DNA from: Pelecanus crispus
Lineage: Eukaryota > Chordata > Aves > Pelecaniformes > Pelecanidae
DNA length: 64,000 bases
NCBI RefSeq assembly: GCF_030463565.1
Contig: NC_134643.1
Location: 46,910,221-46,974,220 of the forward strand
Direction of reading: 5' to 3'
In this document: positions 35,250 through 45,600 of the stretch, piece after piece
Layout of the letters: each line of letters starts with the position of its first letter
Numbering within the stretch: the stretch's first letter is position 1
The notes under the pieces: model-generated
What the model saw: only the letters and a program-made list of their open reading frames with translations
The model's database searches: none
What the model was told of the DNA's origin: nothing
Made by a program: the position numbers and the translations under genes

Positions 35250-35276
35250 TCTCTCTCTCTCTCTGTGTCTCTCTCC
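35250..35276. repeat. (CT)n microsatellite
   Basis: A CTCTCTCTCTCTGTGTCTCT-type pyrimidine dinucleotide run of about 27 bp. Confidence 0.85.
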
Positions 35277-38200
35277 CCAGCTCTGCAGCAATACTCTAGC
35301 TCCACTGACTGATCTAAAGTAGGAACTAGTGCCTCCTGGAAATGTACTTCCTTAGGAAATGTGTTCAGTTAAAATCTTTTCCAAGTACTGATGCAAGTCC
35401 TGCATGTGCTTGGTTTTTCTGCATGTGTTTAGTTTTTACTGTCCTATTTCATGCAGATTTCCATGAGATTCTGCTGTTTTGCAGTTGCAACTTATTTTTA
35501 CTTTGGTTGTCGTTGCTGATGTTATTATTATCATAGCACTAGCAAAAGAAAAAAAAGCAATTTCTTAAAGAAAGCAGAAATGCTGGTCTCTGAGAATGAA
35601 TACGATCTTGTCAGCGTGATAGGAAAACAACAGCTTCGATCCTAGTTGACAAAATCAAACAACTTTACCTCTACGAATCAGAAGTAATTCTGAAAAAGGC
35701 GCTTGGCTAAAACATTCTTCTCTACCCCACTTTCCCCACTTTCAATAAAGTAGGGTCACTTGTTCATGTACGTATTCAACTAACTTGATTTCCTTCCTTA
35801 GGTAACACCAGCTTATGCTTGACTGCTAACAACAGCAACTGTGTGGGTGTTTTGAAATGCACCAAAGTTTACATTTCTGAGGCTCATTAAGGCACATCTT
35901 TGGATGTCATTTAGGGTGTTCAAAATTATGCACAATATGTTATGACATTTATTTTGATGGTATCTAAGTGTAAGAACTGGTAAAAAATTAATAAATCCCA
36001 CTTGATTATTCCTATAGTAACATTTAATATCCAGTTACCTCATTCTAATAAAAAATCCCATCAGCTTTCTGGGGGTTAGCCTTTCTCTTCTCAGATGCTT
36101 TGAGGAAGTTGGCACAAATATTTTCTACAAGCTCCAGCAAATGAACCCAGTGTATAGAAATTGAGGTGTCTAATCTAATCTGTTGAGGGATCTGCACAAC
36201 ATGCATTATCCTGACATTTAAGGTCTCATAGTCAGTGACCGGTTAACCAAATCTGTCACTGTGACAGACAAGTATTTCTACATGCTGTGCCACAACTTAA
36301 TCTTTCAGGCACAGTTTAGGTGAAGTATATTGTAGCACAGTGACTCAGAGTCTATAATGTCTTTAATGAAGAAATTTCCAGGCTGCTATTAAAGCAGATC
36401 ACTTTTGATTGCCATATTTGCAATAAAGCACGTGAATTTCTCCACTAAGCTACACAATAGATGAGATGTTAGACCGCATAACACTAGTTATCTTTACAAT
36501 TACTGTTATTATTGTGTGTTGTTACAACCGTCCACCTCTTCCCTTTTCCCTGATACCGGAGTCTGTGACAATGACGTTCTGGAAGTGAAGGTTATTTTGG
36601 AAATGGCTGCTTAGTGACACATCTGAACTTCTAAATTGCCTCTTTTGATACTTTGTGATTACTGTACGTCACACTGTAAATCTGCGGTGAGTCAGAATGT
36701 TATCTGACATCTCCGGATGATATAGTAAAACATAATGTCGTTCATAACTCCAGTGCATTTATTACTTTTAACTAACTGAGGAACAGAAGGAATTCCCCTG
36801 TCACGCTTTGATTTCTACCTTCTTGTTTTCTTCCGTGGTGGTATTTGCTTAACAAGACCAATAATTTATATGTTGAACTTGTCTCCAGCTTTCTGCACTG
36901 GCTCTTTCCACCTGCTGCCCCCAGCTTGGCCTGGCATGTGGGGTCCCAGAGCTGACAGGCGGGGTGGTGCATGCACATGTTGCCATCTGTTTCTTTCTAC
37001 AAAGCAGCTTTTCTCCATCAGAGAAAGCTCTTGCTGTTGGGAGGACACACCCTTCCTTTATAGGAAGAAATGTTTCTACAAGATGCAGACTTTGTAGACT
37101 CTTGTGAGTGCAGCTAAATCCACTTGGTTTTAGGCTGGTGGAGCCCTAATGCTACCTCCAGCCACCCTGGAGCCCTGGGAACGTCCAGCGGAGCAGGCAC
37201 TCTCTGCACAGTCTGCACGTTTCATCCCACCCTTTCTTGATGTTCAGTTTTATTAGTTGGCATCAGGCTGTGTTAAACTTTTTCCCCGGAGGATTTGTTT
37301 TGTTTCTAAAGCTTTCCTGCCAGCCCTCATCTACTCCAGCCAGTAGTTCTGCCTCTTTGAAGAAAAAAATCCATGTGCTCTTGATGGAGAACAAGAGACT
37401 TCTGCCACCGTGACTCAGCAGCAATTATACTGCTTTTTATGCAGAGTTTATTAGGAAGTTCCAGAGAAGGAGCTGTGCAAACCTAGTGTGTAAGCTCAGC
37501 AATCCCGCTGCAGCAGGAAGGACTAAGTCATGATGATCGGGATCTTGGCATTAGATCCAGAAACACATTGAGAATCGGTGTTGGAAATTAAGGATCACAG
37601 TTGTTCTGACAAAGCGTACCAACTCTTTAAAATCTGGGTTACTGTGCTCTGTGCTTCAGGCTGAAAAGTTTAATGCCAGATCAATGTGATCTGCTAATGG
37701 GTTCAATAAGGCCCCTCAAAGCTTTAATATTCTGAACAAAATGTACCCTCCCCCCATATCTGCAATTACTGCCACTGATGGTGATAACACACCCCCTGAA
37801 TCTAAGTAAAAGCAGCTGAGATGTTTGTGACACTTGGGGCAGACTTCACAGGAGCACTTTAAGCATTGCTTGAAAGAGGTCTTAATGCACTTAATATATT
37901 TTGAGGTTGCAAAGAATGGCATTAAATAATCACATGGGGGAGAAAGAAAACTTGTTAAAAGCTCCCCAATTTATTAGACACAGCTTGATGTACAGACTCC
38001 CATTCTTCTGGGACAGCATGATGTGCCACTTGATGGAAATCATGAGGAAACAGTTACAGAAAGGGCTGGCTAGCAGAAAAAGGAGGCAACGTTTTTAAAA
38101 CTCTTAAAAAAGGAAACAAGCAGCTTGATGGACGCAAACCCTTTCCATAACTTCATGCCTCTATATCCCATGAATTATTGAAGATGGATTCAGTGCACTG

Positions 38201-38570
38201 TTTCCCACAGCTGGGTTTCCTGCCTGGGCCATTTATTTGTCCCGCTCACACCGTGCAGCTCAGGCTGTGCCCCCCTCAGCCCTCGCAGGCAGCACCCCGT
38301 TGTGGGGCTGCCCTGAGGTAGCCTCAGCTTGCAGCACTCCTTGCTTTGGGGTGTTCATTTCCCACCCCCCCTCTGCCAAGTTGCAGTGGCTCACTTTGGT
38401 TTTCTTTAACTGGAAGCTGAGCTAAGAGCTCCCCATGGATGTCCATGCTGACAGTGGGGGAAATACCAGGCTCGGGGCAAGTGGGAGCGTGGAGCCTCCT
38501 GCTCTGGTACCCATCCCCAAAAGGCCGAGCCCTCTCTTTCCTGCTAATGAGGTTCTGTCTGACCTATGCT

Positions 38571-38968
38571 GGGGGGGGTAAAAAGAAGAAAAGGGGGGGA
38601 AAGGGGAACAGGGAAGAGAAAAAGAAGGAAAAGAAAGATGGGAAAGGGAAGAAAAGGGGAATGGAGAAAAGGGGAAGGGGAAAGGAGAGAAAAAGAAAGT
38701 AAAAAGAATGAATAAAGTAAAAAGAATGAATAAAGTAAAAAGAGAGAAGAAAGTAAAAAGAATGAAGAAAGTAAAAAGAATGAAGAAAGTAAAAAGAATG
38801 AAGAAAGTAAAAAGAAGAAAGTAAAAAGAAAGAAGAAACTGAAGACAAAGAAAAAGAAACTGAAAAGGAAGAAAAAAGACAGGAGATGGAAAGAAAGAGG
38901 TCAGAAAGAAAAGAGAAAGGGGAAAAGGAAAACGGAGAAAGGAAAAAAGGGAAAAGGGGAAAGAAAAA
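38571..38968 (+). repeat. Polypurine tract upstream of the TMTC2 CpG island
   Basis: Nearly 400 bp of almost uninterrupted A and G on the plus strand, mostly GGGGAAAAG, AAAGAAG and GAAAGTAAAAAG words with few T or C. It ends about 20 bp before the CpG island. Long homopurine blocks of this kind can adopt triplex (H-DNA) structures and exclude nucleosomes. The long open frames over it on both strands are composition artefacts. Confidence 0.92.
38699..38838 (+). repeat. 18-bp tandem repeat within the polypurine tract
   Basis: The GTAAAAAGAATGAAKAAA unit starts at 38699, 38717, 38735, 38753, 38771, 38789 and 38807, with exact 18-bp spacing. A shorter final unit starts at 38821. Two early units carry T in place of G (GAATAAA against GAAGAAA), and one has GAGAGAAG. 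Confidence 0.93.
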
Positions 38969-39041
38969 ACCGCCTTGAAGAAGAGTGTGGTCCAGGCTGG
39001 CGGCAGCAGCGGGGACAGCCCTGCCCTGCGCACGAAGCGGC

Positions 39042-39151
39042 GGGTGCGGGTGCGGGTGCGGGTGCGGGTGTGGGTGTGGGTGCCGGTGCGGTGTGGGTGC
39101 CGGTGCGGGTGTGGGTGCCGGTGCGGTGTGGGTGCCGGTGCGGGCGCGGGC
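39042..39151 (+). repeat. GGGTGC/GGGTGT hexamer array, G-quadruplex candidate
   Basis: Hexamers of GGGTGC, GGGTGT and GGTGCC type are repeated over 110 bp. The first part is a textbook quadruplex pattern: five or more GGG runs separated by three-base TGC or TGT loops (39042-39081). The second part has a higher-order period built from GTGTGGGTGCCGGTGCG units. It lies just upstream of the GC boxes of the TMTC2 promoter. Confidence 0.9.
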
Positions 39152-39170
39152 GCAGCGCCGCCCGGGGCGC

Positions 39171-39231
39171 GGGGCGGGGCGGGGGCGCGGGGCGGGGCGT
39201 GGCGGGCGCGGAGGGGCGGGCGCGGGGCGGG
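39171..39231 (+). promoter_or_regulatory. Cluster of four GC boxes
   Basis: GGGGCGGGGC occurs at 39171-39180 and 39189-39198, and GGGGCGGG at 39213-39220 and 39224-39231. These are consensus Sp/KLF binding sites in the expected position 390-450 bp upstream of the TMTC2 start codon. Confidence 0.7.
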
Positions 39232-39431
39232 CCCGCACGCAGGCGCGGTGGGAGCCCGGGGCGCCCCACGCGGGCGCTCCCAGAGCCTCGGCGGCGGCGC
39301 CCGGCTCGGCAGCGAGGGGGGCGCGGGCCGGGGCCGGAGCCGCGGCAGCGCCGAGGCAGGAGGTCGGCAGCCGGTCGGCAGCCGCCGCGCTCCGCTCCGC
39401 CGCGCTCTCTCCGCCGCTCGCCCCCGCTGCC

Positions 39432-39440
39432 ATGGGGTAG
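39432..39440 (+). promoter_or_regulatory. Two-codon upstream ORF (Met-Gly-stop)
   Basis: ATG GGG TAG in the context CTGCCATGGGG has G at -3 and G at +4, a near-optimal Kozak context. It lies 179 bases before the TMTC2 start codon, whose own context (GAGATGA) is weaker. If the transcript begins upstream of it, it would act as a minimal uORF that limits initiation at the main start. Presence in the mRNA is inferred. Confidence 0.5.
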
Positions 39441-39618
39441 GGGCCGGCGGAGGCGCGGGGGGGACGCCGTCAGGCTGCGGCCGCCGGCGGAGCGCGGAGC
39501 GGCGCCCCGCGGTGCCGGGGGGCGCGGGGGGCAGCCGCGGCGGGGCTGGCACGGGAGGCCGGGCAGGGGGGGCTGCCCCGGTGCGAACGCGGCGGCGGCG
39601 GCGGCGGCAGGCGGAGAG

Positions 39619-39701
39619 ATGATCGCGGAGTTGTTGAGCAGCGCCCTGGGGCTCGCCCTGTACCTCAACACCCTGGGCGCCGACTTCTGCTACGATGACA
39701 G
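39619..39701 (+). CDS. TMTC2: TMTC2 coding exon 1 (partial gene)
   Basis: Begins MIAELLSSALGLALYLNTLG and ends FCYDD, with the last two bases AG of a split codon (phase 2) before a GT donor. This matches the start of vertebrate TMTC2, whose first exon ends at the same point. TMTC proteins are multi-pass ER membrane enzymes with C-terminal TPR repeats. The TMTC1-4 family O-mannosylates cadherin domains in the ER lumen, and TMTC2 has also been linked to ER calcium handling. The exon encodes the first hydrophobic segment (about residues 5-20) and the beginning of the first luminal loop with its conserved acidic YDD. The start was chosen by homology. No later exon is recognised in the window, so the rest of the gene lies beyond 64000. 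Only 27 codons are present, but the match is specific. Confidence 0.93.
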
Positions 39702-39707
39702 GTAGGG
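39702..39707 (+). promoter_or_regulatory. Splice donor of TMTC2 exon 1
   Basis: CAG|GTAGGG after 39701 matches a 5' splice site, although position +4 is G rather than the preferred A. Phase 2 at the junction agrees with the known TMTC2 exon structure. Confidence 0.88.
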
Positions 39708-40090
39708 CGGGGGGCGGCGGGGCCGGGCGGGCGGGGGCTGCCCACCTGCTGGGAGCGGGGCGGCGGCCGTCCCCCTCGGGGGTACCGGGGGCGGCGCCGG
39801 GAGGTCCCGGCGGCTCCTCGGCTCCGGGTGGCCGCGGCGGCGCCCGCCGCTCCCGGGGCTTTTGACAGCTCCCGCGCGGGCTCGGTCCCCTCCAGCCCTT
39901 CCCCGTGGGAAGGGACCCGCGGCTTTAACTTCGCCCGTCCTGGGGCTGATCCCACATGCGCGGCGCCGGCGGGGTGCCCGGCCGCCTCCCGCTCCCCCGC
40001 TCCGCCGGGACCCAGCCCCGCGCGGGAAGTTGCCGTGCGCTGCCGGGCTCCTCCGGGCGGCGGCGGGGAGCGGAGCCCCGCCGGCGGGGA

Positions 40091-40115
40091 GGGCTGGGCT
40101 GGGCTGGGCTGGGCT
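40091..40115 (+). repeat. (GGGCT)5 pentamer repeat
   Basis: Five perfect GGGCT units in the downstream shoulder of the CpG island. They contribute another possible quadruplex. Confidence 0.9.
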
Positions 40116-40912
40116 CCCTACCTGCTCCTCTCCCCAACGTGCCTGCCTTCAGCAGCCTGCTGAAAGGCGCTGTTAGCATCGGGGGGAGTCCCATTTTGTG
40201 CCTTTTCCGGTGACTTAATCCTGATCGCAATTAAACCAGATGCGTAATTAAAATGTATTAGGGAGAGCAGCACGCCTGGCTAAACTCATTAACCGTCCTG
40301 GGGTGTTTCATGCTCCGTTGGAATTAAACCGTGCCAAAAGCGAGCACGCATCGACTTCGACAGCTTTTCATCAGCCTCTCTCCTCCGTGGCGAGCCACCG
40401 TCTCCCCTGGGTGCGGGCGGGCAGCTGCCCGCGGGGCCGCCGCGCCCTCCCTGCGCCGCGCCGGTGCCTCCGGAGTCCCCGCCGGTGGCCGCAGCCGGCT
40501 GTCCCGCCGCTTGCGGGGCGCGGAGGGGCGCGGGCGGGAGTGCCTCCGTGTGTCTCTGTGTCTCCGTCCCTGAAAGGTGCGTCCCGGCTTGCTGGCTCAG
40601 GTTCACGGCAGCAGCTGTCAAGCAGGGTTAGCGCCTCGGAGGTTTTTGGGTGAGAGGAGGAAGGCGAGGAAACACGGGGAGGTGGGATAAAGGATGCGCC
40701 TGAGCGGAAAAATGTTGCTGGATGGGCTGAACTTCCCGGCACGCTGACGGGATGTGAAAGGGTCAGTTATGTCTTTGATTAGGCGTTTGCCTTGGGAAAT
40801 AACCTCTCTGTCCTGGAGTCAATTAGTTACTAAACTTGGGAATTTCCTCCCTTATGCCATAGCACGGTGCACCTGCCGTGTTTCAAGATCTGTCACTGCT
40901 TCCAGACAGACA

Positions 40913-40924
40913 CCCCCCCCCCCC
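40913..40924. repeat. Poly-C run
   Basis: Twelve consecutive C within intron 1. Confidence 0.9.
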
Positions 40925-42610
40925 ACCTACTAGCAAGTAGGGTTGCTACTATTAAACCTATTATACTTGAAGTAAATGCCAAGTGTTAGTCCTGGTCCAG
41001 GTCTCTGGCTGGGAACAGCGTCCGCCGCAGAATGTGGTGATTCAGGCTTCAGTCCTTCAGGTCGTCTACATGCACTTGGAGCCTTGCGAAGCAATTAAGT
41101 ATTTTTAGGTTTCTGTGAGCCTTCCAATTATCTCCAGTGATTTTTCTTAAACCTATTTTAACACTCCAAAACTTCATTCACAAACAGTAAAAGAAAAAAA
41201 AAATCTGCTGTTATCCTGAAATGCAAGCTCTGAGTTGGATCAACAGAAAGTAGTGACTATTTTGACACACTGACGCTATTTTAAACCCGCTTGTTATAGT
41301 TAAGAACTGCAGGAGTTGTGGAGTATTTATGTAACCCAGAGGAGCATATGTTGTGATATTTAGGCAAAACTGGGTTGTTTAAGGACATGCTTATAAGCTG
41401 TCCTGCAGGCCAGTTCAAATTGGCTAGGCATAGAAAGCAATTTGAAGTACTACCTAGTATTACTGATGCAGAGGTCAAGGTTACTCTTGATCTTGCCTGA
41501 GTGTGCTTTAATGCAGTTAGAAAATAGTGATATTTGAGTGTCATCTCGGAAAGGGTGGAAGAGATAATCACACGCTGTCTTTGCTAGTACTAATCTCAGA
41601 CTGTTTAAAAGGTGTTCTAAAATACTGCTTTGTTTATTTGTTTACCTCCTAACTAAATAAAGTACTTCTCATCATTGTAGCAAAGATTTAGGCATTCACT
41701 AGAGTGCTCTGAAAGCCAGTTAATGGCATTTCTGTACGCAGGGTCATCTAATTAGAATGTTTTTCAACTGCAGCACAGCAAGGCAGAAATGGCTGTTGCA
41801 TGCTAGTAATTGTTGAAGTAGAAAGGGTTATCTATTCAAAGAGGCAGGCTCTCAGACCCAAAGTATTCTTTCAACTGTAATCACAGAATCTCGCTGCCCC
41901 GCAGGAGCTGGCTTGAAACGTAACAGTAGAAAAGGAGGTCGATGCTGGAGCTGCAGGACACAGCCCTCCATGTGGGAGATGGATCATGCTACTAACTTTA
42001 AGTGAATCAAGATTGTGCATTTAAGCTGGGAACCTGCAATGTTTTGTTTAAGGAGGGCAGCATATTGCCATAGCTTTTTTTCTGCTTCCTTTGCCATTAT
42101 ATTGAAATTACATCAGACTGTTCTTTTTTTAATATAGTGATCAAGCTTACTATATAAAGGGTGTCTGTAATTGCTTTCTGTATTTTTTTTATGTAGGTTG
42201 GGTAAGATTAAGTAGCATCGTAAAAACTTCTTATAGCAAAATCAATTTCCCAATGGTAAAACTTAATATTTTAGCGGCTGCACGGCACCAAACCAAAGAC
42301 TGTATGGACAGTGATATAACAAACTTGCTTGTAGTCTGGGCTTTATGACTCTATATCAAAGGATTCAATATTTTATTTCCCACCCTTCACCCAATTAAAC
42401 TGAAATTGAATGAATTTAAAGCCTGAGGAATGTATACATTCTTACTTTTCATCATTATTCTGCCTAACTTGTTTCTTTCAGGCTAGACAGATATGTGGCA
42501 CGCACATAATCAGTGCAAATGTGATCTTTTTGATCAATTGACTTATTGATTACTTTGAATGGAAGTGACAGCCTCTATACCCGAGAGCCAGTGTAAAGAA
42601 GAAACACTGC

Positions 42611-42640
42611 TTTTTTTCTTTTTTTTTTTTTTTTTTTTTT
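42611..42640. repeat. Poly-T tract
   Basis: A 30-base run of T with one C, in intron 1. No adjacent transposon body was recognised. Confidence 0.9.
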
Positions 42641-45600
42641 CCTGTGGACCTAGAAAACACAAGCTTTTGCCACGCTGTTCCCTGCTCCTGTAATTCTCAT
42701 AGACAGCTGTGATATTTCCTAGTTACATGTGTAGATTATTACAGGGGAATTCTCTCCCCAACTCAAAACTCCTTGTTCATCTAGGAACAAATAAATATAT
42801 TTTTTCCATCTTTTTGCTTATTTGTTTTATTTGAAGCTGGATGTGGCATGCAGTAACCCGAAAGAAGAGATGAATGTGGGAAGAGGGGGGGAAATATTTA
42901 GATGTTGGTGATCTAATGCCACAGTGAACTCACATTGCTTGTTAATAAAGGTTTATTTATTGCTGAGCAATATCATCTTGGAACTGATAACAAGGGATAG
43001 GGAGAAATGCAATTTCCATTCCTACGGCTGTATTGAAGATCTTACTTCTTGTACTGTGTCAAATCCAGCTTCTTGCCAGATTAAGGGGGGCTAATCTCTG
43101 CACATGCAGTTCTTGTTTCATGCTAATATCTACCAGTATTACAGGAGGGAAGCCCATTGCTGCAATTAGGCTTACACACCCACGTAATTATTTTTCTCTG
43201 CCATTTAAGCCCTCCGCACAAAAGTAGGCAATTTGCCCTGTGGGTGCCTTGCATTGAAGTTGCAGTCCTTCACATGACCTGTGCTAAATAAGACAGGTCA
43301 CTGTCAGTTTATAGCTGGGGTGTGGAAGATTTAGTGCTCTGCGTATCTGAGGTCATGCGTTGCTACAGCGAACATGTTGAAAGCAACTCATCCATTGAGG
43401 TGTTCCTTCCTACTCCCAAATGTCAGAAGAAAGGCATATTTTAAGGAGAGTATTAGTAGAAAGCTTTAGCCTTGAGTAATGTATTTTCTCTGTGGCACAC
43501 TGACAAAATTGGCACTCTGGAAAATACGTACGGATTTCTCTGTCTCTGTGTGGGACTTTTCCGTGAGATTTGGTAGCACTGACCAACTTTCTCTAGCTTG
43601 TGCTGCATTTTATTTAGCAGGCCTGAATGGGGCAGCCTTGCCGATGGTAGAAAATATCCAACAGCCTTGTTTGAGAGTCGCAGGGCAATATTGCAAACTG
43701 CGTTGAAGAAATCCTGATAAATGCCTTCACCCTGTAGTGTCAGACTTGCATCATTGAAAAATAGGCCGAGCCTGTACGCATTCAACAGTACCTCTGTTGG
43801 GTCTGCCACATGAGATTTAATCTAGCAAGTGACCCAAATAAGTGCACTAGAAGAACAAGTATAAGTACACTGGGGAAAATTGCTTGCCATCTGTCTCCTT
43901 GTTGTGTGTGTATATTTCATTATTAATTTACATCTGTGATTTTTTTTATGGCCCCTTTTTGTCATCTACTCTCAATTTTTCAGCTCCAAGTGCACCTCTC
44001 CAGTAGCTTTCAGTAGCTCCAGTTTGCAGGTGGCTGCAATCTTCTGAATTCCAGCAGTGAGGCTGGTGGTGGGGAGAAGTGCGGAGACAGGGACTTGTAC
44101 ACTTTCTCTGTAGTGTTTTCCTTTTGTCCCTCCTGTTGATAAAGAACAACATAATCCAGAGAAGATGCGCAAGTAGTTTTCAGGTACTGTAGTACCTGGT
44201 GCAAGTGAACCAGTAACTGATAGTATCTAAATAGGATGAACCTGGCATGATAATATTCTATTAATATGATAGCCGTTCCATTTAAAATGCTGAACGTAAT
44301 CTAAAAATATATTTGGCTTTTGATTTAAAAAGTGGTTCTACGTAAACATTTGTGTTGAATGAAACACTTTGATCAAAATGTGAATTCTTAGTTTCATCAA
44401 AATAGTGTTTTTTTTCTGCAGTGGAGATGCTGTAGTAGAGATTTTTGGAAGCAGAAAAGAAATTATGTCCCCACAGGCTTTATTTTAAGGTTCTTGTTGC
44501 ATATATAACGCTAACATAAACTGAGTCACTTCTGGTAGCTGGTTCAGAGAATAAATTCATGACTGTTAGCAGACGGAGAGTCTCCCTGAGTCACTGACGG
44601 GATGCGCCTCATCTGCAGGAAGCTCTTCCAGCACACAATGGAGTTACAAATTCAAATGATCCACTTTCTCCAGTATCTGCCATATGTATTCCAGCTGCAC
44701 TTCTGAATCCTTTAAGTTTGCCAGAGTGAAAGTTGCTCAGAAGTCTCTCATCTCAATTTGTTAACCATCTGATAGCTGCAAGAGTGCTGAATTAGAGCTC
44801 CTTTGCCTCCCTCATCTGGAAGTTTGCCCTTCCGTTGTTGTTGGCTGCTTGGATTTTTTTTTTCCTCTGTGAAGTTGACTGAAGCAGACTTTGCTGTTTG
44901 TTTATGGAATTTCTTTCTTTAGCTGAAATATTTGATGCTGAAGCTGTAGATGCAAGCCTGCTGGCAACCTGTGGTGAAAGTTGCTCCAAACATACAGCTG
45001 GAGAAGCAGACTAAATCAGAAGACAGAGATGCTTATTCTTACTGTTCTCTGGGCCAATGTTTACGGTTAGATTTTTCATTTTTATTTCTAAATATTTTAT
45101 AGGCTTGACACAGCTTTTGGTTTAACTGTCTTTTTTGAAAAAACAATCTTTTTAAACTGTCCATTTCCTTCAATGTTTTTTTCATCCCTAATTTTTGTCC
45201 GAAATGGTTGTTTGGAAGATGGAAGCATTTTTATCTGGAGACCCATACCTTATGCTGAAAGTTCTTTGTTCTCTGACACTTCGGCCCTCAGGTTTTTAAA
45301 TTAAGTTTGGAATTTCTCTTGATTGCGGAAGCCTATTGTTGGTCTTTGAGACTTGGCAGCCTTTGAACTCCCTGTGCTTTACTGCTTGGGGTGACTGATC
45401 TTATAAATGCTCCTTATCTCCCTTTAAAGTGGGAGCTTGTTCTGTGGGCAGGTTGTTTAAGTCAGGATGATGATAGGATTTCATTTCACTTATTCTAAAT
45501 AGGGTTCGTAGGTCGTATTCCTGCGGTCTCAGGATAGTCCTCTAGACTTGAGATAGTTCTGTTACTGCTTGCATGGGCAGTCCCTCCCCAGTAAGAGGGA

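Larger units (their letters stand above)
27140..38570. other. Intergenic sequence upstream of the TMTC2 promoter
   Basis: About 11.4 kb with no recognisable exon. Features noticed are a short (ACAG)n run at 28424-28440, a MIR-like remnant near 33.4 kb, a (CT)n run at 35250-35276 and an unplaced LTR-like segment at 30511-30889. GC content rises from about 36.9 kb toward the promoter. Short open frames here look random. Confidence 0.45.
38985..40215. promoter_or_regulatory. TMTC2: CpG island promoter of TMTC2
   Basis: This is an abrupt switch from purine-rich to extremely G+C-rich sequence with dense CpG, covering coding exon 1 and its flanks. No TATA box is seen. GC boxes of the GGGGCGGGGC or GGGGCGGG type lie at 39171-39180, 39189-39198, 39213-39220 and 39224-39231, fitting a dispersed Sp-factor-type promoter. 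The transcription start is most likely between these boxes and 39618, but cannot be placed from sequence alone. CpG-rich sequence resumes at about 40400-40600 inside the intron. Such islands are typical of widely expressed or developmentally regulated vertebrate genes. Confidence 0.88.

Noticed and set aside
38422-39705. Several long open frames (150-376 codons) on both strands over 38.4-39.7 kb
   Set aside because: They translate to proline/arginine/glycine or serine/phenylalanine/leucine monotony caused by the purine tract, the hexamer array and high GC content. No protein family is recognisable.
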